Source: Lachnospiraceae bacterium
Lineage (GTDB): Bacteria > Bacillota > Clostridia > Lachnospirales > Lachnospiraceae
NCBI GenBank assembly: GCA_017437785.1
Contig: JAFRXH010000011.1
Location: forward strand, 1-64,000
Direction: 5' to 3'
DNA: 64,000 nucleotides
Of this stretch, positions 39,088 to 46,218 are shown in pieces. The position numbers were made by a program, and so were the translations under genes. How positions within the stretch are numbered: position 1 is the stretch's first letter; each line of letters starts with the position of its first letter. Below the pieces are notes generated by a model. The model did not search any database. It was not told the DNA's origin and saw nothing but the letters and a program-made list of their open reading frames with translations.

Positions 39088-41763
39088 ATGAATCCTTTTA
39101 AGAGGCTGATATCAAGAATAAATGATCCGGAAATACCTCTGCACGACCGTATGTTTTTGCTGGTAAGCATAATTACGACGATCGCCATATTTATCGTATT
39201 CCTGGGGGATGTGATAACCGGCGAAGATAAGAGGGAGATACTGATCCTTGGCGGGACATTGATAGTAGAGCCTCTTATAACGACTTTAGCGATACATTAT
39301 AAACATATCAATGCCGGAGCACTGATCCAGGTTATATGTATAATCTTTATCATTATGCCCGCTACCTTCTTCTTTGGCGGAGGGATCTACGGCGGCTCCA
39401 TCATATGGCTGTGTTTCTGCTATCTCTTTATAGGACTGGTACTCCAGGGGGCAGTGAGTCTGGTCATGATCCTGCTGATCACTGCAGTGGGCATCGCAGA
39501 ATTTGCGCTGGGTTATTTTCATCCCGAGCTGGTAGTGGCTAAACACAGCGAGTGCATGTTCTTCTTAGATACCCTGATATCTTTCCTGGTAGTAGGTTTT
39601 ATGACATATATCCTGGTCGCATTCCTGACAAAGCTCTATCTTGCGGAAAACAAAAGGGCAAAAGATGAGGCGGCAAAAGTTGAAGAGATGAACAAGGCGC
39701 AGAGCCGTTTCTTTTCAAACATGAGTCATGAGATACGTACACCCATCAACACGATAATAGGACTTGATGAGATGATCCTGAGGGAGGATATCCCGGATGA
39801 AGTGGTAGAAGATGCAAAGAATATCCAGTCGGCCGGCAGGATGCTTCTTACGCTCATCAATGATATCCTTGATATGTCAAAGATCGAATCAGGCAAGATG
39901 GAAGTGGTACCGGTGCCGTATGACCTGGGAAATATGCTTTCCGAGATCGTTAACATGATATGGTCACGCTCGCATGAGAAGGGACTGGAATTTCAGGTCG
40001 ATGTCGATCCCGATACGCCGTCGGCGCTTTTTGGGGACGAGGTAAGGATCAAGCAGATACTGATCAATCTTTTAAATAATGCGGTCAAGTATACAAAAGA
40101 GGGCAGTGTGTCGCTGTCCATCACTTCGGCAAGACTGGAAAACAACAGGGTGGCAGTGACCTATACGGTTGAGGATACCGGAATAGGTATCAGAAAAGAG
40201 AGTATCCCGCATCTGTTCGAAGCATTTAAGAGAGTGGATGCGGAAAACAACCGCTATATCGAAGGGACGGGGCTTGGGCTTTCGATAGTCAAGCAGCTGG
40301 TGGACCTTATGGGAGGCGAGATCTCCGTAAACAGTATCTATACCAAGGGGTCGACCTTTATGGTAACGCTTGAGCAGGAGGTACTGGAGGATAAGGCGAT
40401 AGGTCATTTAAATCCCGAGACCTGGCGGATATTAAGCGCACGGGAGCATTACCATCAGAGCTTTGAAGCACCGGGAGTAAAGGTGCTGGTAGTGGACGAC
40501 AATACGGCCAACTTAATGGTATGCGAAAAACTCTTAAGGGCGACCAGGGTGCAGGTGGTCAAAGCCGGCAGCGGTGAAGAAGCCTTAAAGCAGACCCTCA
40601 AGGATCATTTCGATGTGATACTCATGGATCATCTCATGCCCGAGATGGACGGCATAGAGTGTATGCATGCCATAAGGGAGCAGACCGGCGGTCTGTGCCG
40701 CAATACCCCGATAGTTGTAGTCACGGCAAATGCCGGGAGCGAAAATCAGAAGATATACCAGAAAGAGGGCTTTGACGGTTATCTGGTAAAGCCTGTTACA
40801 GGTACACTCATAGAGGCTGCCCTGTTAAAGGTGCTGCCAAGGGATCAGGTGCATCTTAACAATATGACCGAAGAGGAGTTTGAGAAGAACACTGTACTGA
40901 GGGAGACCAGGCATAAGATGCCGATAATGATCACCACGGACAGTGTTTCGGATCTGCCCGAAGAGCTGATAAAGCGTATGCATATCATGGTGTTGCCTTA
41001 TCATGTGCATACCGCAAAGGGAAGTTTCTTAGACGGCATAGAGGCCGAATCGGATGCCGTGCTCAGTTATATGGCCAGTGAAGATGCACAGGCAAGGAGC
41101 GAATGCCCTACGGTTTCGGAATATGAGAATTTCTTTGCTCAGTGTCTGTCGCGGGCGCAGAACATAGTGCATATAGCGATGGGGCGGAAGTCGTCGGAAG
41201 GATATCGTAATGCTGTCGAAGCGGCTGTGTCATTTTATAATGTGACGGTGGTTGATTCGGGACACCTTTCCAGCGGAATGGGGCTTATGGCCATGTATGC
41301 AAAAGAGGCAGCCGACAGTGTACAGAGTGTGGATGATGAACTGATCGGCATGATAGAAAACAAGAAGCAGCAGATAGAGACCAGCTTTATCGTGGATACC
41401 ACCGAGTATCTTAAGAGAGGCGGCAGGGTATCGGAGACGCTCAACAAATTCTGTACGGTATTTATGCTGCATCCTGTTTTTGTTATGAGGGACAGCCGCT
41501 TAAAGACCGGCAATATCTTCTTCGGGACCAGGGATGCGGTGCGCAGGGGCTATATACACTGGGCGCTGCGTCACGAGCTCGATATCGATGATTCCGTACT
41601 CTTTATCACCTATGTGGGTATGAAAGAAGGCGAACTCAAGCAGATAGAAGAAGAGGTAAACAGTCTGATCAGGTTTAAAAAGATCTGGTTTAAGAAAGCT
41701 TCTCCGGCTGTAGGTATCAACTGCGGCCCCGGAACATTCGGGCTGATATTTATGAGGAAATAG
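39088..41763 (+). CDS. Hybrid histidine kinase fused to a DegV (fatty-acid-binding) domain
   Basis: Protein of 891 residues. About six TM segments (25-190) are followed by HisKA with H214 in NMSHEIRTPIN. HATPase shows LNNAVKYTKEGSV, DTGIGIR and GTGLGLSIV. A REC domain has VLVVDDNTANLMV and D514 in VILMDHLMPEMDG. From residue 611 to the end runs a full-length DegV domain: MITTDSVSDLP, AMGRKSSEGYRNA, VVDSGHLSSGMGL, EYLKRGGRVSE, HPVFVMRD and GPGTFGLIF. DegV (FakB) proteins bind a fatty acid and present it to the FakA kinase. The fusion suggests that fatty-acid binding modulates the relay. It begins directly after the preceding kinase stop (TAAATG). Confidence 0.9.
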   Translation: MNPFKRLISRINDPEIPLHDRMFLLVSIITTIAIFIVFLGDVITGEDKREILILGGTLIVEPLITTLAIHYKHINAGALIQVICIIFIIMPATFFFGGGIYGGSIIWLCFCYLFIGLVLQGAVSLVMILLITAVGIAEFALGYFHPELVVAKHSECMFFLDTLISFLVVGFMTYILVAFLTKLYLAENKRAKDEAAKVEEMNKAQSRFFSNMSHEIRTPINTIIGLDEMILREDIPDEVVEDAKNIQSAGRMLLTLINDILDMSKIESGKMEVVPVPYDLGNMLSEIVNMIWSRSHEKGLEFQVDVDPDTPSALFGDEVRIKQILINLLNNAVKYTKEGSVSLSITSARLENNRVAVTYTVEDTGIGIRKESIPHLFEAFKRVDAENNRYIEGTGLGLSIVKQLVDLMGGEISVNSIYTKGSTFMVTLEQEVLEDKAIGHLNPETWRILSAREHYHQSFEAPGVKVLVVDDNTANLMVCEKLLRATRVQVVKAGSGEEALKQTLKDHFDVILMDHLMPEMDGIECMHAIREQTGGLCRNTPIVVVTANAGSENQKIYQKEGFDGYLVKPVTGTLIEAALLKVLPRDQVHLNNMTEEEFEKNTVLRETRHKMPIMITTDSVSDLPEELIKRMHIMVLPYHVHTAKGSFLDGIEAESDAVLSYMASEDAQARSECPTVSEYENFFAQCLSRAQNIVHIAMGRKSSEGYRNAVEAAVSFYNVTVVDSGHLSSGMGLMAMYAKEAADSVQSVDDELIGMIENKKQQIETSFIVDTTEYLKRGGRVSETLNKFCTVFMLHPVFVMRDSRLKTGNIFFGTRDAVRRGYIHWALRHELDIDDSVLFITYVGMKEGELKQIEEEVNSLIRFKKIWFKKASPAVGINCGPGTFGLIFMRK

Positions 41764-41774
41764 AGGACATTTTA

Positions 41775-42305
41775 ATGAGTTACATTACAACCATAAGCGG
41801 GAAGCATTTTGATCCGATCGAGCCTGATAAAGAGCTGATAGATATAAATGATATAGCGCATTCGTTATCGCTTGTCTGCAGGGCAAACGGGCATATGAAG
41901 TTTTTTTATTCGGTGGCCCAGCATTCTATAGCCTGCGCTCTGGAAGCTAAGGAATGCGGATACGGAAGGGATGTAGTACTTGGTGCCCTTTTGCATGACG
42001 CAAGTGAGGCTTATATGTCGGATGTGATAAGACCGTTAAAGTCGCAGATGAGCTATTATCTGGAAGCGGAGAGCAGACTGCAGGATATGATATGGGGGAA
42101 GTTTATTGGACACATTCCCGATGAGGCTGCACAAAAGAAGATATTCGAGATAGATGATCAGATGCTGTCCATGGAATTTAAGCAGCTGATGGCGGAAGAG
42201 CTTAATGACGATTATAAGAGATTAAAGCGTGAGGTGATATGTGAATACAGGCCGCAGAGCGATGTTTGTTCAGAGTTTACCGGACTCTTTAATGAGGTGA
42301 TATGA
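41775..42305 (+). CDS. HD-domain phosphohydrolase
   Basis: Small HD-superfamily protein, 176 residues. The metal-binding residues are a histidine in SVAQHSIACAL, the H74-D75 pair in LLHDASEAYMSD, and a later aspartate in EIDDQML. The overall pattern (INDIAHSLSLVCRANGH, then HD, then PLKSQM) resembles the YfbR-like group of 5'-nucleotidases and related phosphohydrolases. It is not an HD-GYP domain, so c-di-GMP hydrolysis is not indicated. It starts 12 bases after the DegV-kinase stop behind AGAGGACATTTT. The next gene begins 2 bases after its stop. Confidence 0.82.
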   Translation: MSYITTISGKHFDPIEPDKELIDINDIAHSLSLVCRANGHMKFFYSVAQHSIACALEAKECGYGRDVVLGALLHDASEAYMSDVIRPLKSQMSYYLEAESRLQDMIWGKFIGHIPDEAAQKKIFEIDDQMLSMEFKQLMAEELNDDYKRLKREVICEYRPQSDVCSEFTGLFNEVI

Positions 42306-42306
42306 T

Positions 42307-43179
42307 ATGGCGGATATACAGGAACTGGCAGTTTTCTGTCATAAGATGTATAATGCCCTTCATGCGGGCTTTGATGTGGAGCGAGCCTTCGTTGTGATGC
42401 AGGATGATCACAGCAGCTTAAATGAGGCTATAAAACGCACGCATAAAGGCATAGAAAAAGGCATCAGCCTAAGCGAAGCCATGCGTGCGGATCAGAAGGC
42501 GTATACTACGGAACTGGTCGATGCGGTGCTTGTATGTGAACAGACAGGGCATGTGGAATATGCATTTGACAGGATGGGCAAACGTTTTGACAGAAAGCTG
42601 GAAACATCCCGCAAGATAAAACGTGCCGTTACATATCCGCTGATAGTCGTGGTTGTATTTATCATAGCGCTTTTGGCGGTGGCGTCCGTATATAAATTCC
42701 TTCCGCTGGCCATATTGATAAGCTGTGCGATAGTCGGTTTCATCGCGGCACTCGGGATCACTCCCGGAATGGTTAAGAAGATGGGCAGTGCGAGCGATTT
42801 TGCAGGTAATCTGCTTTTAAAACTGCCGGTTAGCGGAAGCATGATGCTCAAATCCGAAATGGCGGACCTGGCTTCGAACATGGCGGTATTTTATTCCTGC
42901 GGAGCGGAAGTGGCGTCGGGCTTAAAATACAGCGCGGCATCGCTTCGAAACGAAGCACTGCGTAACAAGGTGCTCAATGCCGCAAAGATAGTTGAGCTTG
43001 GCAATCCTTTATCCGATGCGCTTGCTACACAGGCGATCTTTCCGCCGGATATGATAAATGCAATACGCAGCGGAGAAGCATCGGGGAATGTAGAGGGGAT
43101 GCTCGATAAGATAGAACAGTATTACAGGGCGGAGGTATCCGGAAAGTCGGATATAATATTCGCCGCATTCAGGAGTTGA
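42307..43179 (+). CDS. GspF-like (type II secretion/type IV pilus) membrane protein, short form
   Basis: Protein of 290 residues with the internally repeated GspF/PilC pattern. The first half has EKGISLSEAM, VDAVLVCEQTGHVEYAFDRM and RAVTYPLIVV before two membrane helices. The second half has SNMAVFYSCGAEVASGLKYS, ELGNPLSDAL and NAIRSGEASGNVEGML. Typical members have about 350-400 residues and a final TM helix; this one stops before that helix. No GspE-like ATPase, prepilin or prepilin peptidase gene is nearby. The start follows AATGAGGTGAT, with the previous stop 2 bases upstream. It may be a truncated remnant or a separate membrane scaffold; its role here is unknown. Confidence 0.75.
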   Translation: MADIQELAVFCHKMYNALHAGFDVERAFVVMQDDHSSLNEAIKRTHKGIEKGISLSEAMRADQKAYTTELVDAVLVCEQTGHVEYAFDRMGKRFDRKLETSRKIKRAVTYPLIVVVVFIIALLAVASVYKFLPLAILISCAIVGFIAALGITPGMVKKMGSASDFAGNLLLKLPVSGSMMLKSEMADLASNMAVFYSCGAEVASGLKYSAASLRNEALRNKVLNAAKIVELGNPLSDALATQAIFPPDMINAIRSGEASGNVEGMLDKIEQYYRAEVSGKSDIIFAAFRS

Positions 43180-43186
43180 AAAGTAT

Positions 43187-44788
43187 ATGAAAGACAGAAA
43201 GATCTTAAAAAACAAATTTTATCTGTATCTGACGGAATTTTTTGCTGGTATGAGCGTGATGGCGGTGGAACTGGGGGCCAGTCGTCTGCTGGCTCCTTAT
43301 TTTTCGTCATCACAGATAGTATGGACGATAATAATCGGTACCATAATGATAGCCATGGCGCTTGGAAATCTATACGGCGGCCGGAGTGCGGATAAAAACC
43401 CCGATCCGGATAAGCTCTACGGCAGGATCATCATAGCAGCGATATGGATAGCGGCAATACCGGTAGCGGGCAAGTATCTGATCACGGGGATAGCTGTGGC
43501 GCTGATCTTTTCTATCAACAGTAATTTTCTTATAATCGCTGCTTTTGCGGCATGCATGGTGGTCTTTGTATTCCCGCTGTTTTTGCTTGGGACGGTCACA
43601 CCTTCGCTGGTCAAATATACAGTAAGCAGCATGGATGAGAGCGGTACGGTTGTGGGAAGGCTTAATGCCGCCAATACCATAGGTTCGATAATCGGAACTT
43701 TCGTGCCTACTTTTGTATCGATACCTGCAGTCGGTACGGCGATAACCTTTCTGATCTTTGCGGGTATACTCCTGGCACTGGCTTTTGTTTATTTTATCAG
43801 CGAGAAGATATTCGTAAAAAAGATGCCGGTATCTGCAGTGCTCTTTGTGATCTGCTGCATCTTCGGGCATAACGGGAGCTTTGCTTTCTGGCAGGATGAC
43901 TTAAGCTATGAGGGAGAGTCCGTATATAATTATCTGCAGGTGTCTGAAAATGACAGACAGGTGATACTTTCGACCAATGTGCTCTTTGGCGTGCAGAGCG
44001 TATACCGTAAGGAAAAGGAACTGACGGGGATGTATTATGATTACGCCATGGCGGCGCCCTTTATGGCGGGGGTCAAGGAAAAGGATAAAATGGATACGCT
44101 TATCCTGGGGATGGGCACAGGGACCTTTGCCACGCAGTGCAGACGTTATTTTGACAATATGAACATCACCGGAGTGGAGATTGATGAGAGCATAACCGAT
44201 CTGGCAAGGAAATACTTTGAGTTATCCGAAGAAGTGCCTGTGGTGACTTATGACGGACGTGCATATCTTAATGCCGATGATAAAAAATACGATCTGATCA
44301 TGGTGGATGCGTACCAGGATATAACCATTCCTTTCCAGATGAGTTCTGTGGAATTCTTCAGCCTGGTTAAGCAGCACCTTAATGACGATGGTGTTATGGT
44401 GGTAAATATGAACATGCGAAGCGGAGAGGACGGAGATATTACCGCGTATCTTGCGGATACCATAGCCTCCGTTTTTGATAATGTCTACACCGTGGATGTA
44501 TCCGGCAGCAGTAACCGTGAGCTTTATGCTTTTTCGGATGCCACCTGTCTTGAGCGCTTTGAGAATGAAAGACAGAGCGAGGAGGCGTCAGACCTTTACC
44601 GGATGATGGGACACGTGTCAGATAATATCCTGAAGTACAACCCGGGGCAACTTATAATGACAGATGACAAGGCGCCGGTCGAACTGCTGGGTATGAAAGT
44701 GATCGATTCGCTGATAGGCGAAGAAGCATCCTTCTATAAGGATATCTATAAAGAACAGGGGCTGAAAGGCCTGCTGGAGTGGCTTTGA
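43187..44788 (+). CDS. Membrane-anchored spermidine-synthase-like methyltransferase-fold protein
   Basis: Fusion protein of 533 residues. The N-terminal about 225 residues hold six or seven TM helices (VELGASRLLAPYFSSS and GTVTPSLVKYTV are typical of fused MFS/spermidine synthase proteins). The C-terminal half is a SpeE-type Rossmann domain, with LILGMGTGTFATQ, GVEIDESITDLARKYF, YDGRAYL and LIMVDAYQDITIPFQMSS. It is likely an aminopropyltransferase-like or other small-molecule transferase at the membrane; polyamine synthesis is not proven. The ribosome site GGAG lies in the end of the previous gene, 10 bases before the ATG. It is the last gene of the run and its stop overlaps the first 13-bp tandem repeat. 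Confidence 0.82.
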   Translation: MKDRKILKNKFYLYLTEFFAGMSVMAVELGASRLLAPYFSSSQIVWTIIIGTIMIAMALGNLYGGRSADKNPDPDKLYGRIIIAAIWIAAIPVAGKYLITGIAVALIFSINSNFLIIAAFAACMVVFVFPLFLLGTVTPSLVKYTVSSMDESGTVVGRLNAANTIGSIIGTFVPTFVSIPAVGTAITFLIFAGILLALAFVYFISEKIFVKKMPVSAVLFVICCIFGHNGSFAFWQDDLSYEGESVYNYLQVSENDRQVILSTNVLFGVQSVYRKEKELTGMYYDYAMAAPFMAGVKEKDKMDTLILGMGTGTFATQCRRYFDNMNITGVEIDESITDLARKYFELSEEVPVVTYDGRAYLNADDKKYDLIMVDAYQDITIPFQMSSVEFFSLVKQHLNDDGVMVVNMNMRSGEDGDITAYLADTIASVFDNVYTVDVSGSSNRELYAFSDATCLERFENERQSEEASDLYRMMGHVSDNILKYNPGQLIMTDDKAPVELLGMKVIDSLIGEEASFYKDIYKEQGLKGLLEWL

Positions 44789-44825
44789 GATGGGTACAGG
44801 AGATGGGTACAGGAGATGGGTACAG
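44787..44825 (+). repeat. Three tandem copies of a 13-bp unit
   Basis: GAGATGGGTACAG occurs three times without interruption (44787-44799, 44800-44812, 44813-44825). The first copy overlaps the stop codon of the spermidine-synthase-like gene. Each copy contains GGGTACAG, which can pair with CTGTACCC at 44837-44844. Confidence 0.95.
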
Positions 44826-44846
44826 AGAACCGTCCCCTGTACCCAC
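44816..44846. repeat. Inverted-repeat copy A with hairpin, between convergent genes
   Basis: GGGTACAG (44818-44825) pairs with CTGTACCC (44837-44844), extended by one T-A pair, around the loop AGAACCGTCCC. Bases 44822-44846 recur exactly as their reverse complement at 46091-46115, on the other side of deoB. It sits between convergent genes and could stop transcription from both sides, though neither side has a long T-run. AGAACCGTCCCCTGT-type palindromes recur in intergenic spaces of some Clostridia (recollection, not searched). Confidence 0.85.
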
Positions 44847-44863
44847 CTCCTGCCTTCAGCCGC

Positions 44864-46024
44864 CTACACCAGTGATGTTCCGCTGATCTTTTGGGAAATG
44901 CCCAGGTATTTTAGTACGGTAGCGCCCAGGTCTGCAAAGCTTTCACGCACACCGTAATTTCCGGGTTTTAAGAAATCTTTTGCACCGCAGGCCACAAAGG
45001 GAACGTATTCCCTGGTATGGTCGGTCGTCTTTGTATAGCCCGGATCACAGCCATGATCTGCCGTGATGATCAGCAGATCTTCCGGTCTCATCTTATCAAG
45101 CATCGTTCCCAGCTTTTTATCAAAATAGGACAGTGCATCTCCGTATCCCTGTATATCACGTCTGTGTCCGTAGATCATATCCGTATCAACCAGATTGGTA
45201 AAGCATAATCCGTGGAAATCTTTATCCATGTATTCAAGCGTGCGATCGATGCCCTCTGCATTATTCTGGGTATATACATATTCCGTTATGCCCACACCGG
45301 CAAAGATATCTTTTATCTTTCCGACACCTATCACATCCATACCGGCTTCTTTGATCTGATCCAGCATCGTTATCCCTGTAGGTTCAAGTGAGAAGTCGTG
45401 TCTTCTGGGAGTGCGAGTGTAATTGCCGTTTCCATCTCCGATAAAGGGACGGGCTATAACCCTTCCTACGGCATATTCGTCCTTCAGAATTTTCCTGGCT
45501 ATGCGGCAGTATTCATAAAGCTGCTCACAGCTTACCACATCCTCATGGGCGGCTATCTGGAAAACAGAATCTGCTGATGTATAGACGATCAGTTTGCCGG
45601 TCTTTACATGCTCATCGCCGTATTCGTTTATCACGGCTGTACCAGAATAGGGTTTATTGACCAGCCATCCCCGGCCTGTCTGACGTTCGAATTCATCCAT
45701 TACCTCCCGGGGAAAACCGTCGGGGAAGGTGGGCATGGGATTTTTAGAGATGATACCTGCCATTTCCCAGTGGCCGGTCGTGGTATCCTTGCCGTTTGAG
45801 GATTCTGCCATGGAAGCATAGGCACCTTCGGGTTTACCGGTACCTTCACACCAGTCGATACCGTCAATGTTAAACAATCCCAGTTTTTTCATATTGGGCA
45901 TAGCAAAGCCATCAGCTTTTGCGGCGCTCTTAAGAGTATTGCAGCCTTCGTCTCCGAAAGCCGCTGCGTCCGGCATTTCGCCGATCCCGCAACTGTCCAG
46001 TACTATCACAAATACGCGTTTCAT
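44864..46024 (-). CDS. deoB: Phosphopentomutase
   Basis: Phosphopentomutase, 386 residues, interconverting (deoxy)ribose 1-phosphate and 5-phosphate in nucleoside salvage. It belongs to the alkaline phosphatase superfamily. Metal-site blocks are VLDSCGIGEMPDA at the N-terminus and ITADHGCDPG then TDHTREYVP near the C-terminus. NYTRTPRRHDFSLEP and TGHWEMAG are also DeoB signatures. The ATG at 46024 follows GGAGGTGGATGTGGA on the minus strand; a start about 17 codons further upstream would add non-conserved residues. It is the only minus-strand gene in the window and stands alone, flanked by 25-bp inverted repeats. Confidence 0.97.
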   Translation of the reverse strand: MKRVFVIVLDSCGIGEMPDAAAFGDEGCNTLKSAAKADGFAMPNMKKLGLFNIDGIDWCEGTGKPEGAYASMAESSNGKDTTTGHWEMAGIISKNPMPTFPDGFPREVMDEFERQTGRGWLVNKPYSGTAVINEYGDEHVKTGKLIVYTSADSVFQIAAHEDVVSCEQLYEYCRIARKILKDEYAVGRVIARPFIGDGNGNYTRTPRRHDFSLEPTGITMLDQIKEAGMDVIGVGKIKDIFAGVGITEYVYTQNNAEGIDRTLEYMDKDFHGLCFTNLVDTDMIYGHRRDIQGYGDALSYFDKKLGTMLDKMRPEDLLIITADHGCDPGYTKTTDHTREYVPFVACGAKDFLKPGNYGVRESFADLGATVLKYLGISQKISGTSLV

Positions 46025-46047
46025 TCCACATCCACCTCCGTTTCGAT

Positions 46048-46075
46048 AATATATACTGTTGATGATACCACACAA
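46048..46075 (-). promoter_or_regulatory. Candidate promoter of deoB
   Basis: On the minus strand, TTGTGT (46075-46070), a 16-base spacer and TATATT (46053-46048) lie just upstream of the ribosome site. The match is moderate. Confidence 0.45.
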
Positions 46076-46090
46076 CCGCCCCGGTTTAAA

Positions 46091-46115
46091 GTGGGTACAG
46101 GGGACGGTTCTCTGT
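46091..46115. repeat. Inverted-repeat copy B upstream of deoB
   Basis: This is an exact 25-bp reverse complement of 44822-44846. Its own internal hairpin is weaker than in copy A, since GGGTACAG faces CTGTGTTC with G-T pairs. It lies between the divergent deoB and prfC promoters. Confidence 0.93.
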
Positions 46116-46141
46116 GTTCATGCGCCCATAGGCCTTAATAC

Positions 46142-46170
46142 TTGCGTCAAGATAGTGTATATGGTATGAT
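46142..46170 (+). promoter_or_regulatory. Promoter of prfC
   Basis: TTGCGT (46142-46147), a 17-base spacer and TATGAT (46165-46170). Transcription would start near 46177, after the ATG at 46174 and before the TTG at 46219, which supports the TTG as the start codon. Confidence 0.7.
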
Positions 46171-46218
46171 ACTATGGCATATATATTGTGCCCGATTTTT
46201 GGGAGAGGAGAAAAAGTT

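Noticed and set aside
41775..42305. HD protein as an HD-GYP c-di-GMP phosphodiesterase
   Set aside because: Only the HD pattern of YfbR-like hydrolases is present; there is no GYP motif and the chain is too short.
44787..44825. Short tandem repeats as a possible CRISPR array
   Set aside because: The 13-bp units abut directly with no spacers and there are no cas genes.
44822..46115. Inverted repeats around deoB as ends of a transposon
   Set aside because: The enclosed gene is a housekeeping mutase, no transposase is present, and no target-site duplication is seen outside the repeats.
46174..46218. ATG start for prfC 15 codons upstream
   Set aside because: The predicted transcript starts after this ATG. 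The TTG at 46219 has GGAGAGGAG at good spacing and gives the usual 529 residues.
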